Made by a program: the position numbers and the translations under genes. 64,000 nucleotides of DNA, taken from contig CAJQRN010000007.1 of assembly GCA_905612295.1 (NCBI GenBank), forward strand, positions 33,205 through 97,204, in the 5' to 3' direction. Origin of the DNA: an uncultured Candidatus Nitrosopumilus sp. Lineage in GTDB: Archaea; Thermoproteota; Nitrososphaeria; Nitrososphaerales; Nitrosopumilaceae. How positions within the stretch are numbered: the first letter of the stretch is position 1; each line of letters opens with the position of its first letter. Positions 8,769-16,992 of this stretch are shown piece after piece. Below the pieces are notes generated by a model. That model made no database searches, was not told the DNA's origin, and saw nothing but the letters and a program-made list of their open reading frames with translations.

Positions 8769-8817
8769 TTTTTAGAACTAATTTTTTGAATGAATCATTA
8801 AGAAATAAGATAATAGT

Positions 8818-8917
8818 GCAGAGGGTGGGATTCGAACCCACGAACTCCTAAGAGAAGGGATTTCCTATATTAGAGATCTTGAGTCCCTCTCGGTTGACCA
8901 GGCTTCGATACCTCTGC
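8818..8917 (-). tRNA. tRNA-Leu (CAA) with probable 16-nt intron
   Basis: On the minus strand the acceptor stem GCAGAGG/CCTCTGC and T arm GTGGG-TTCGAAT-CCCAC are perfect. The loop CTCAAG(A) carries anticodon CAA. Two candidate 3' halves of the anticodon stem exist: TCTCT (with one G-T pair) and, 16 nt later, TCCCT, which pairs perfectly with AGGGA. Using the second removes a 16-nt intron at 8862-8877, after position 37, and leaves a normal 14-nt class II variable arm (CTC/GAG stem). Without an intron the variable arm would be about 30 nt. The 3' CCA is not encoded. Confidence 0.88.
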
Positions 8918-9026
8918 AACAGTACTAGATTATTCCGATATTTTTTAATTACTATTGTAATGTCTGAATCATTTTTTTAGAAATTTTTTAACAAAGCTTA
9001 TAATCGAAAGGATTATTGACAAACAC

Positions 9027-9341
9027 ATGTCAGAATCAATACCAATTTCAGAAGCAAAGAAAACCAAAAGTAATGTCAATGTTGAAGCTGAAGTTATTTC
9101 TAAAGGAGAACCAAGAACGGTAAATCTCAAAACTGGCGGAACAGTAGATGTTTGTGATGCAGTAATATCTAATGCTGATGGAACTGAAGAAAACCAAATG
9201 AAACTCACATTGTGGGGTGACGATATCAAAGCAGTTAATGTTGGAGATAAAGTCCAAATAGAAAATGGTTACACAAATGAGTTTAAAGGTGAAGTATCTC
9301 TAACCAAAGGAAAATTTGGTAAGATGAATATCAATCCTTAA
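9027..9341 (+). CDS. Single OB-fold (RPA/SSB-like) protein
   Basis: Protein of 104 residues forming one oligonucleotide-binding fold: VNVEAEVISKGEPRTVNLKTGG, then VCDAVISNADGTEENQMKLTLWGDDIKAVNVGDKVQIENGYTNEFKGE, the strand order and the L-x-LWG-D pattern of archaeal RPA-type domains. It probably binds single-stranded nucleic acid. There is no zinc finger or acidic tail, so it is a minimal form. Overlaps the convergent membrane protein gene by 4 nt. Confidence 0.75.
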   Translation: MSESIPISEAKKTKSNVNVEAEVISKGEPRTVNLKTGGTVDVCDAVISNADGTEENQMKLTLWGDDIKAVNVGDKVQIENGYTNEFKGEVSLTKGKFGKMNINP

Positions 9342-9943
9342 TAATTTCGCTTATTATCTAATTTATTTTTTAAATCTAATATCGTTACGATTATGCCAAT
9401 TAATACAATTATAATTCCAAGGATAATTAAAAATCCTGAAATTATTAGAGGTAAAAGCATATCCATCATAGGAGAATTAGGATTTGAAAATGCATCAGAA
9501 TTTTTAGGGTCTTCAGAAAACATAACCACAGTATCAATTATTCTAGTACCAGTATTTTCAATTTGAAAATTTAGTGTGTCAGATTGATCAATTATAGTTG
9601 TTGTAAATAAAACAGAATCATTTTGAATGAATTCGCCATAGGAATCTCCAAAAATATTTGAAATTTGTATGTATAACATATCACCATATTGGTAATCAAT
9701 TATTTGAATTCCCCACAATAGAGGAACATCAGATAGAGAGGTAGTGTAAGAAGTATAAATTACATCCCCAGGCATAATTTGAAAAGTTTCAGAAACATCA
9801 TCAAACATTCCTTCAAAAAGAGAAGATACCAAAAAAGTTTCATCTTCTGAAATATTAGAAGGTACACTAGAGATTGCAATTAAAAGTGAAATCAAAATTA
9901 AACTAAAACCAACAAGTGCAATAATAGGCCCATATTTTTTCAT
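9338..9943 (-). CDS. Membrane-anchored extracytoplasmic protein, unknown
   Basis: A 201-residue protein with an N-terminal hydrophobic segment (residues 5-25), a polar beta-rich domain of about 120 residues facing out, and a strong C-terminal membrane helix (about 163-190) before a basic tail. Similar small twin-anchored proteins of unknown role are frequent in thaumarchaea. No catalytic motif seen. Confidence 0.6.
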   Translation of the reverse strand: MKKYGPIIALVGFSLILISLLIAISSVPSNISEDETFLVSSLFEGMFDDVSETFQIMPGDVIYTSYTTSLSDVPLLWGIQIIDYQYGDMLYIQISNIFGDSYGEFIQNDSVLFTTTIIDQSDTLNFQIENTGTRIIDTVVMFSEDPKNSDAFSNPNSPMMDMLLPLIISGFLIILGIIIVLIGIIVTILDLKNKLDNKRNY

Positions 9944-10001
9944 GTTAAAAATTAATGATGGTGTTGATTATTAGAAAATACATTAGAAAATACTAAAAAA
10001 T

Positions 10002-10772
10002 TTAACGTCTAGTTTTCTTTGCTGGTTTTCTTTTAGCTGCAGTCTTCTTTGCTGGTTTTCTTTTAGCTGCAGTCTTCTTTGCTGGTTTTCTTTTAGCAAT
10101 AGTTTTCTTTGCTGGTTTTCTTTTAGCAATAGTTTTCTTTGCAAGATATTCTTTTAATTTTGAGGTTGCTCTATCCAGAGTCTTTGTAATATTTTCTTCA
10201 GATTTGGTTATTTTCTCAATTTCTTGTATAACCTTTACAGCAGTCTTATGGCTGGTAGTTAGCTTAGTACGTAGAGATGGTTTTGATTGAGTTTGTTTTT
10301 TAATTTGTGTTGTAATTTTGGATTTAAGTTCATCAAATGTAGAAACTTCACCAGTTATTTTTTTTAATGTTTTTTGTCTATTTTTAATTTCAGAGATTAA
10401 TTCCTGGAGATGGCCATTTAATGATCTTAATCTATCCTCAGCACTCTGTTTTTCTTCAGGAGTTTCAGCAAATTCAATTTGTTGTTCAGTTTGATCAATG
10501 AGTTCTTTTTCACTAGTAACACGTTCTTCAGCAACAGATACTAATCTTTCAATACTTTCAACTTGAGCAGTTTTTCTAGTAAGATTGTCTGAAACATCTG
10601 AAACATCCTCTTTCTCAGATTCAATTTTTTTATCAACATTATGTAATCCAGTGGAAGAACGTTTTTCAATAGATTGAAGTTGACGAAGTTCGTTCTCAGC
10701 ATTTTGTTTTGATTGTATTGCTGCTTTCTTTTTTTGACGTAATTGAATTACTGTTTGTTCTAATGATTCCAA
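10002..10772 (-). CDS. Coiled-coil protein with histone-H1-like basic tail
   Basis: A 256-residue protein. Residues 1-205 are almost entirely heptad-like coiled coil without membrane segments. From about residue 211 to the end it consists of repeated ten-residue units of the form KRKPAKKT(I/A)A, ending KKTRR, resembling the Lys/Ala/Pro tails of histone H1 and of some bacterial HU-like proteins. I infer DNA binding by the tail and self-association by the coil, perhaps as a chromatin-organising factor. Not a known family to me. Confidence 0.65.
   Translation of the reverse strand: MESLEQTVIQLRQKKKAAIQSKQNAENELRQLQSIEKRSSTGLHNVDKKIESEKEDVSDVSDNLTRKTAQVESIERLVSVAEERVTSEKELIDQTEQQIEFAETPEEKQSAEDRLRSLNGHLQELISEIKNRQKTLKKITGEVSTFDELKSKITTQIKKQTQSKPSLRTKLTTSHKTAVKVIQEIEKITKSEENITKTLDRATSKLKEYLAKKTIAKRKPAKKTIAKRKPAKKTAAKRKPAKKTAAKRKPAKKTRR
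10018..10137 (-). repeat. Four tandem 30-bp units coding the basic tail
   Basis: Four consecutive 30-bp units start with TTTGCTGGTTTTCTTTTAGC on the plus strand. Units 1 and 2 are identical and units 3 and 4 are identical, the two types differing at four bases. Each unit codes ten residues of the Lys/Ala/Pro tail of the coiled-coil gene, so the array is an in-frame coding minisatellite that may vary in copy number. Confidence 0.85.
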
Positions 10773-10908
10773 TATCTACATCAAATAAAAGAGGAGATTA
10801 AGTTGTTAACATGATCAGGATTTGACTTTTCGGTTAAGAAAATTAACTAACATTAATGGAAAAAAAGGATTTTTGAAAAAATATTAGTGACAATAGTTTA
10901 GTAAAACC

Positions 10909-11220
10909 ATGGATTTCCATCCAAAAGATCTGCCAATATCAAAAATATATGATGTAAAAAATGAAAATGAGGCAGTGCAAGCAGTAGAAGATATGGTAAA
11001 TTTAGGATTTAAAGATAAAAAAGCAGGTTACAAAGTTTTAATGCCAAAAGAAACTAAAATTGCAAAAAGAATAGGATATACAGTTACCACGGGTGTAACA
11101 AAAGGACTTCGACAAAAAAATGAAACCAGAGATGTCAAGTATTGGACGTATCATCATAACGAAGATCATTTTGCAATTGTTTTAATTGATAATTCAACTC
11201 TAACAGAACTAGGTTTTTGA
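10909..11220 (+). CDS. Hypothetical protein, soluble
   Basis: Protein of 103 residues with no membrane segment. It has an acidic helical start, a lysine-rich middle (GFKDKKAGYKVLMPKETKIAKR) and an aromatic/His cluster VKYWTYHHNEDHFAIVLID. I do not recognise the family. Its 3' end overlaps the convergent PAP2 phosphatase gene by 12 nt. Confidence 0.55.
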   Translation: MDFHPKDLPISKIYDVKNENEAVQAVEDMVNLGFKDKKAGYKVLMPKETKIAKRIGYTVTTGVTKGLRQKNETRDVKYWTYHHNEDHFAIVLIDNSTLTELGF

Positions 11221-11877
11221 TTTATCAAAAATTTGATATAATTTTGTTCGATTTGCCATAACACCAGCAAGCATCACACCAATTATAGTTCCGCCAATTA
11301 CATCCATTGGAAAATGTTGTAAAACATACAATCTGCTAAAAGAGATCATTACAGGGTAAATGAATATCAAATATGCGCCACGAGGGAATCTCTCAGACAG
11401 AGCATATCCCAAGATAATTGCAAATATCATAGAGTTAGCTGCATGTCCAGAGGGGTATGAAGCATCAAATCCACCTTCACAAAATAATGAAAATGTATCA
11501 CGGCTAATTTGTACGGGGAATTCAACTCCAAGATATTCAAAATCAGGCCGATCTCTATCTACACCGCATTTGATGTATCCTGTAAGTAGAGTAGAGATTA
11601 CAATCAAAATTAAAAGAGTAATTCCAATTCTACGAGTTTTTGGAATTACTAATAATATAATTGCAAACACCATCATGTTAAAAACATCTCCAGTCTCAGT
11701 AAGATATTGCATAAACAAGTCAAGAGTGGAATTTCCGACATTCTCTGAAAAGAATAGAATAACATTTTGATCAAAATCATCAGTTAATTCAAAAAATACA
11801 AGAGATGTCAAAAAAAGGAAAAGTACAGTCAATAAGACAAAAGAACGCGACCGAATATCAAAAAGCCAATTTTTCAA
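11209..11877 (-). CDS. PAP2-family membrane phosphatase
   Basis: Membrane protein of 222 residues with about six helices and the three acid-phosphatase motifs in order: K-x6-RP (KCGVDRDRPDF), PSGH (DASYPSGHAANS) and SR-x5-H-x3-D (SRLYVLQHFPMDVIGG). Such enzymes dephosphorylate lipid phosphates such as polyprenyl pyrophosphate or phosphatidate at the outer membrane face. The substrate is not determinable here. Confidence 0.88.
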   Translation of the reverse strand: MKNWLFDIRSRSFVLLTVLFLFLTSLVFFELTDDFDQNVILFFSENVGNSTLDLFMQYLTETGDVFNMMVFAIILLVIPKTRRIGITLLILIVISTLLTGYIKCGVDRDRPDFEYLGVEFPVQISRDTFSLFCEGGFDASYPSGHAANSMIFAIILGYALSERFPRGAYLIFIYPVMISFSRLYVLQHFPMDVIGGTIIGVMLAGVMANRTKLYQIFDKSKT

Positions 11878-12017
11878 TTAATTAAACCTCAACAACATGC
11901 ATTTTAATTTACATTAATAGATAACTTTTAAAAAATAACCTACACAATACAAACAAAATTTATTAAAATAATCATGATCGGCTCAAAGATTTTAACCAAG
12001 GATATACTAGAAAAATT

Positions 12018-13226
12018 GTGAAAATACTCACATTAGATGACTTTGATCTAAAGGGGAAAACAGTTTTTGTTAGAATGGATATGAATTGTCCCATAGATCC
12101 AGAAACTAATGAAATTTTAGGTACAAAAAGAATTGAAGAGGCAATTGAAACTCTAGAATCATTAAAAGAATCCAAAGTAGTAATAGCATCCCATCAAGGA
12201 AGAGTAGGAAATAACGAGTATACAGGGATGAATAAGCATGCAGAAGTCCTTGAAAAATTAATGAATAGAAAAATAAAATATGTTGAGGACACTATCGGAG
12301 AAGCTGCACAAAATGCAATTAAAAATTTAGAAAATGGGGAAATATTACTTTTAGATAACTTAAGATTATGTGCTGAAGAGAATTATGAATTTACACCAGA
12401 AAATGCTGCAAAAACAATAATGGTATCAAGATTATCAAAATTATTTGATCTTTGTGTATTGGATTCGTTTCCAAGTGCACATAGGTCACATCCATCAATT
12501 GTAGGATTTGCACAAGTACTACCAGCATGTGCAGGACGAATTGTTGAAAGAGAAGTAAGAAATTTAGACACCATAATGACAGTTGCAAAAGCACCGCACG
12601 TAATTATTCTAGGAGGATCCAAAGTGCCAGACAGATTAGAGGCAATAAAATTACTAATTCAAAATGGAAGAGCAGACCATGTTTTACTTACAGGATTAAT
12701 TGCAAATGTATTCATGCGTGCTCAAGCCAGAATTAAATCACCTTTAGGAATAAAAAGAGAAGAGGAAATTGTTGCAAAAGCACATTCATTGATAGGGGAG
12801 TATCCAGATGTATTTGCAACTCCTGTAGACGTTGCAATTGATAAAGATGGTCAAAGAGTTGAAATGGATGTTAGAGAGATAGAGAAAGAAGATAAAATTT
12901 TTGACTTAGGTCCTAAAACAATTGAATATTATTCAAAATTAATTTCAGGTGCTGGAACTGTATTCATTAGTGGACCTGCAGGGTTTTTTGAAAAAGAGAA
13001 TTTCAAATATGGTACAACACAAATGCTTACTGCAGTGGCAAATTCAATGGCAACAACAATTGTCAGTGGCGGACATTTAACAACAGCATTAAAGCAACAA
13101 GGGTTAGCAGATAAAATCAATCACATTAGTACTGCAGGTGGGGCATTAGTGCTATATCTAACGGGAGAAAAACTTTCAATGATGAAAGCATTAGAAGATG
13201 CTGCAGAAAAATTCAGATCTAAATAG
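12018..13226 (+). CDS. pgk: Phosphoglycerate kinase
   Basis: Interconverts 3-phosphoglycerate + ATP and 1,3-bisphosphoglycerate; in this autotroph it would mainly serve gluconeogenesis. The 402-residue protein shows the substrate-binding FVRMDMNCPID, SHQGRVG and FPSAHRSHPSIVGFA, the hinge GGSKVPDR and the nucleotide site SGPAGFF with a later GGH. Start is GTG at 12018; the protein then opens KILTLDDFDLKGKTVFVR as the family does. Monocistronic; overlaps the convergent zinc-ribbon gene by 8 nt. Confidence 0.96.
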   Translation: MKILTLDDFDLKGKTVFVRMDMNCPIDPETNEILGTKRIEEAIETLESLKESKVVIASHQGRVGNNEYTGMNKHAEVLEKLMNRKIKYVEDTIGEAAQNAIKNLENGEILLLDNLRLCAEENYEFTPENAAKTIMVSRLSKLFDLCVLDSFPSAHRSHPSIVGFAQVLPACAGRIVEREVRNLDTIMTVAKAPHVIILGGSKVPDRLEAIKLLIQNGRADHVLLTGLIANVFMRAQARIKSPLGIKREEEIVAKAHSLIGEYPDVFATPVDVAIDKDGQRVEMDVREIEKEDKIFDLGPKTIEYYSKLISGAGTVFISGPAGFFEKENFKYGTTQMLTAVANSMATTIVSGGHLTTALKQQGLADKINHISTAGGALVLYLTGEKLSMMKALEDAAEKFRSK

Positions 13227-13566
13227 AAGATTTACAGGAAGGGTTAGGACAAGTTCTGTCTTCAGCAGTTCCAAGATAGATATCATTACTACAAGAATTA
13301 CAATGAAGTTTTTCAACAGTATCAAATAATTTTAGAAAAATAGTAGTCAAATTCTGAGCTATATTTCGTGTAAGACCAGAGTCACAAAGATCATTGAATA
13401 AAGATTCAGTGTCATCAATTATCCAAGAAGAGTCAATGTCACCATTGGATTTGAGAATTTCAAAAATTTGATCATTGGTAAATTTTGTATCAGTGTCATT
13501 AAATTTTTCAAAAATAATTTTTCTTATTTGTAACGGAATTGGAATTAAAGGCGTAAAATCACTCAT
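13219..13566 (-). CDS. Hypothetical protein with C-terminal zinc ribbon
   Basis: A 115-residue protein with a helical N-terminal 85 residues and a C-terminal four-Cys ribbon (HCNSC ... CPNPSC). It starts one base after the sufU stop, so it is the last gene of the SUF transcript and may be a regulator or accessory of cluster assembly. I do not recognise a named family. Confidence 0.6.
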   Translation of the reverse strand: MSDFTPLIPIPLQIRKIIFEKFNDTDTKFTNDQIFEILKSNGDIDSSWIIDDTESLFNDLCDSGLTRNIAQNLTTIFLKLFDTVEKLHCNSCSNDIYLGTAEDRTCPNPSCKSSI

Positions 13567-13567
13567 A

Positions 13568-14008
13568 CTAATACAGATTCTCGGCCTCTGTTTTTAGCGT
13601 ATCTGCACCTTTTTCATCATCCAGATTAGAACCAAGATAGGTATACAGTGCAGATTTGAGCACCTTAAGAGAAAGTAATGCGCATTTAATTCTAACAGCC
13701 TGTAAGTGGTCTAATCCTAATTCACCTAGCACATCATGTTTTTCAATTTTTCTTACATCATCAAGAGATTTTCCTTTAGTAATATCAGTGAGAACAGAAG
13801 TACAAGCCATACAAATTGCACAGCCTTTTCCATGAAATTTAATATCAGTGACTTTGTCATCATCAATTTTCATATCAATATCAATACTATCACCACATAG
13901 AGGGTTGGAATCATGAAATGTTACATCATGATTTTCAATTTCTCCATAGTTGAGAGGATTTCTTGAATAATCAACAATCATTTCATGGTAGATATCAGTG
14001 CCGCTCAT
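13568..14008 (-). CDS. sufU: Iron-sulfur assembly scaffold/sulfur-transfer protein SufU (IscU-like)
   Basis: A 146-residue NifU-N/IscU-fold protein. Ligand residues are Cys38 and Asp40 (PLCGDS), Cys63 and Cys66 (KGCAICMACT) and Cys109 (RIKCALLSL). The long insertion before the third Cys (about 18 residues relative to IscU) is typical of SufU. SufU accepts sulfur from SufS by zinc-ligand exchange. Its ATG overlaps the sufS stop by 4 nt, so the pair is coupled. Confidence 0.93.
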   Translation of the reverse strand: MSGTDIYHEMIVDYSRNPLNYGEIENHDVTFHDSNPLCGDSIDIDMKIDDDKVTDIKFHGKGCAICMACTSVLTDITKGKSLDDVRKIEKHDVLGELGLDHLQAVRIKCALLSLKVLKSALYTYLGSNLDDEKGADTLKTEAENLY

Positions 14009-15249
14009 AATTTAAACACCTTAGCAACTATATTTAATGAATTGATTAGAGCATCAACATCAGCCTTTGTATTATAAATATAGAAACTAGCTCTAGAAGT
14101 TGCAGCAACGTTTAGTCTCTCCATCAATACTTGAGCACAGTGATGACCTGAACGAAGTGCAATGCCTTCCCCATCAATTATTTGAGCAACATCATGTGGA
14201 TGTACATCTGCAAAATTAAAGGATATGACACCACCACGTTTTGTAATATCTTTAGTACCATAGATTTGAAGTCCAGGAATTTTTGAAAATTCATCTATAG
14301 CATATTTAGTTAATTCAATTTCATGTTGTCTTACATTATCCATTCCAATTTTTGTAAGATAGTCAATTGCAGCTCCAAATCCTATAACATCTGCAATACT
14401 TGGAGTTCCTGCTTCAAATTTGTAAGGTAAATCATTCCAAGTAGTTTCATACTTGTGAACTTCTCTAATCATATCACCACCACCATGAAATGGATTCATT
14501 GTTTGTAATACAGATTTTCTAACCCATAAAACACCAATTCCAGTAGGAGCCAACATTTTGTGTCCAGAGAATGCAAAGAAATCACAACCCAAAGTATCAA
14601 GATCAACTTTCATGTGAGGTACGGCTTGTGCACCATCAATCAAAGTAGGAACACCTGCAGCCTTACATTTTGCAATAATTTTTTCAGCATCAGTAATAGT
14701 TCCAAGAACATTAGACATCAAACTAAAAGTTACAAGTTTTACCTTACCAGTTGCAAGATATTTATCAAGATCATCTAAATTTAATTGTCCATCATCATTC
14801 ATTCCAATATATTCTAATTTTGCACGTTTTTCTTGAGTGAGTAATTGCCATGGAACAATATTACTATGATGTTCATATTCGGTGGTGACAATAATATCAC
14901 CTTCATTGATATGAGATCTCCCCCATGCATATGCAACTAAATTAATTGCTTCAGTAGTTCCTCTAACAAAAATAAGTTCTTGGCGATTTTTAATATTAAC
15001 AAATTTTGCAATTTTATCTCTAGCTGATTCATAAGCTTCAGTAGATTCTTCAGCAAGAGCATATACTGCACGATGAATATTTGCATTATGATTTCTATAA
15101 TAATCAGTAATTGCATCAATTACTTGATTAGGTTTTTGAGTTGTAGATGCATTATCTAAATAAACAAGACGTTTGTTATCCCTAACAGTTCTTTTTAAAA
15201 TTGGAAAGTCATTTCTAAGATTTTCAAAAGAGTCTTCAGTACTTTGCAA
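14005..15249 (-). CDS. sufS: Cysteine desulfurase SufS
   Basis: PLP enzyme of 414 residues that takes sulfur from cysteine for Fe-S assembly. PLP lysine is Lys231 in FSGHKMLAPTGIG; the active cysteine is Cys371 in RSGHHCAQVLM, in the short, tight loop typical of type II (SufS) enzymes. NANIHRAVYALAEEST near residue 60 is also characteristic. Lies between the Rieske gene (3 nt) and sufU (overlap). Confidence 0.96.
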   Translation of the reverse strand: MQSTEDSFENLRNDFPILKRTVRDNKRLVYLDNASTTQKPNQVIDAITDYYRNHNANIHRAVYALAEESTEAYESARDKIAKFVNIKNRQELIFVRGTTEAINLVAYAWGRSHINEGDIIVTTEYEHHSNIVPWQLLTQEKRAKLEYIGMNDDGQLNLDDLDKYLATGKVKLVTFSLMSNVLGTITDAEKIIAKCKAAGVPTLIDGAQAVPHMKVDLDTLGCDFFAFSGHKMLAPTGIGVLWVRKSVLQTMNPFHGGGDMIREVHKYETTWNDLPYKFEAGTPSIADVIGFGAAIDYLTKIGMDNVRQHEIELTKYAIDEFSKIPGLQIYGTKDITKRGGVISFNFADVHPHDVAQIIDGEGIALRSGHHCAQVLMERLNVAATSRASFYIYNTKADVDALINSLNIVAKVFKL

Positions 15250-15252
15250 TTT

Positions 15253-15570
15253 TTAAACCTCCACAAATATTTCGTTGTTATCAATTTTAACTGGATATAC
15301 TTTGAGAGCAGTTTCAGCTGGAAGATTATTTGGTTTACCATTAACTAAATTAAAAACAGAAAGATGCAATGGACATCTAACACCTTCTTCACTAAAGAAT
15401 CCAGTAGAAAGATCGGCATCAGCATGAGTACAAATTAAATCAGTAGCATGAATTTTTCCATCAAGATTTGCTATCAATAATTTCATTCCATCCTTTACAA
15501 AGCCAAAAAGTTCACCTTTTTTTACTTGTTCTAAATTGCATGTTTTAATCCATTCAGACAAAAAAATCAC
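15253..15570 (-). CDS. Rieske-type [2Fe-2S] ferredoxin
   Basis: Soluble 105-residue Rieske protein with C-x-H (LICTHADADL, Cys47/His49) and C-x2-H (VRCPLHLSVF, Cys66/His69), and no membrane anchor. Its GTG overlaps the sufD stop as GTGA. A TTG three codons later (15561), preceded by GGTGA at good spacing, is an alternative start giving (M)SEWIKTC. Placement between sufD and sufS suggests it supplies electrons for cluster assembly or belongs to the same regulon, as in some bacterial SUF operons. Confidence 0.88.
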   Translation of the reverse strand: MIFLSEWIKTCNLEQVKKGELFGFVKDGMKLLIANLDGKIHATDLICTHADADLSTGFFSEEGVRCPLHLSVFNLVNGKPNNLPAETALKVYPVKIDNNEIFVEV

Positions 15571-16967
15571 CTATACTTGTAGTGTTGTTCAACTTCGGAA
15601 TTTTCATCATAACGGGTTTCTTCGATTTCAACAAACTTTGCTAGCTCTTCATCTGTATTTATACTCAATTCACGATTATCCCATTTTGATTCAATAAGAT
15701 ATGCAATCCATGCTCTAACTTGAAAAGACATTTTTCTTGAAAGGGGTTCTAAGAAACCCTCAACAATAGTTCTTTCAGCTTCCTCATGAGTTAGACATCT
15801 AGTTTTTAGATAGAAAATTTGTTCTTCGTCAATTTGTGCAACAGATGCAGAGTGTGTTGCCTTAACATCATTAGTAAATATCTCTAATCCAGGAATTGAA
15901 TCAGATTTTGCATCTTTATCTAAAAGAATTGAACGTCCAGATAAGAAAGAATTTGATTTAGTTGCATTTTCCTTAATTCTAATCATTCCTTTGAAAAGAG
16001 ATTTAGATTTATTTCGAAGAATAGATTTTTCAACTACACGTCCTTCAGTAGATGGGCTTTCATGGTTCACATTAGTTTGAATATCAAAAGATTGTTCATT
16101 GTTTCCAAAAATAACTTCAGAGTCATTTGAGGATGCACCAGTACCATTAAGAAAATATTCAATTTTATATCTAGATAACATTGAACCAAATAATCCAGAG
16201 TACCAGTTTACTTTAGCATCTTGTCCTAAGTCAGTACGTTTTGTTGAAAAAGTTACAGCCTGTTGATCCATCATTTGTAAAGTAGTAACATCCAATTGAG
16301 CATTTGCAGCAACATTTGTGTTCATTAATTCAAGATATGCTTGCTGTGTTTGAATATTTGCAGAATACAATTCTTGAACAAGCGTAGATTTACTACTCTC
16401 ATCTGCAAAAATAATATTTCTAGAAATAGTTGAATGTCCATCTTCAGATAAACATGTCAAAAAGTAAATGGGTTTATCTAAAATAAAATTACGTGGTATG
16501 TGGATAAATATTCCAGAATTAAAAGCAGCATTATTCAAAGCCGTAAATTTATCATCTCCAGAATCGGATGCCTCTAATGCCTTTTTTACTAATTCAAAAT
16601 TATTTTGAATGGCATCAGAGATTGAAGAAATCACAAGACCTTTTGATTTTAATTCATCAGGTAGATTAATTCTATGAATGTTAGTTCCAATTTGAATAAT
16701 ACAAATTTCATTTTCTAACTCACCTAATCTTTTCTTAAGAAAAGCAGGTACTGTTTCAGTAGTAGTGTTTGAAAGAGATACTTTTTCAGGATCCATTTTT
16801 TTTGCATCAGTATACTTATTGTATAACGGAGATGTCTCAAGTGGAAGACTATCATAAATGGATAAAGAATTTTTTCTATAATTTTTTAACCACTCAGGCT
16901 CATTCATAGATGAAGAAATTTCTTCAATATGAGAAGTGTTTAGTTTTGAAAGTAATTCTTGAGACAT
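15567..16967 (-). CDS. sufD: Fe-S assembly protein SufD
   Basis: A 466-residue SufB/SufD-family beta-helix protein. It is the more divergent of the two paralogs: the C-terminal core GRSILLDKDAKSDSIPGLEIFTNDVKATHSASV, including the H-S/A-A-S-V segment, is typical of SufD, which forms the SufBC2D complex and helps iron entry. It follows sufB by 25 nt. Confidence 0.92.
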   Translation of the reverse strand: MSQELLSKLNTSHIEEISSSMNEPEWLKNYRKNSLSIYDSLPLETSPLYNKYTDAKKMDPEKVSLSNTTTETVPAFLKKRLGELENEICIIQIGTNIHRINLPDELKSKGLVISSISDAIQNNFELVKKALEASDSGDDKFTALNNAAFNSGIFIHIPRNFILDKPIYFLTCLSEDGHSTISRNIIFADESSKSTLVQELYSANIQTQQAYLELMNTNVAANAQLDVTTLQMMDQQAVTFSTKRTDLGQDAKVNWYSGLFGSMLSRYKIEYFLNGTGASSNDSEVIFGNNEQSFDIQTNVNHESPSTEGRVVEKSILRNKSKSLFKGMIRIKENATKSNSFLSGRSILLDKDAKSDSIPGLEIFTNDVKATHSASVAQIDEEQIFYLKTRCLTHEEAERTIVEGFLEPLSRKMSFQVRAWIAYLIESKWDNRELSINTDEELAKFVEIEETRYDENSEVEQHYKYR

Positions 16968-16992
16968 GATTAATCAGATAAAAATTGGGAGT

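Noticed and set aside
10018..10137. Regularly spaced 30-bp repeats that could suggest a CRISPR array
   Set aside because: Units are directly contiguous without spacers, are in frame and code the basic tail of a protein.
12383..12622. Minus-strand frames inside pgk
   Set aside because: Antisense to a well-identified enzyme gene, with no independent evidence.
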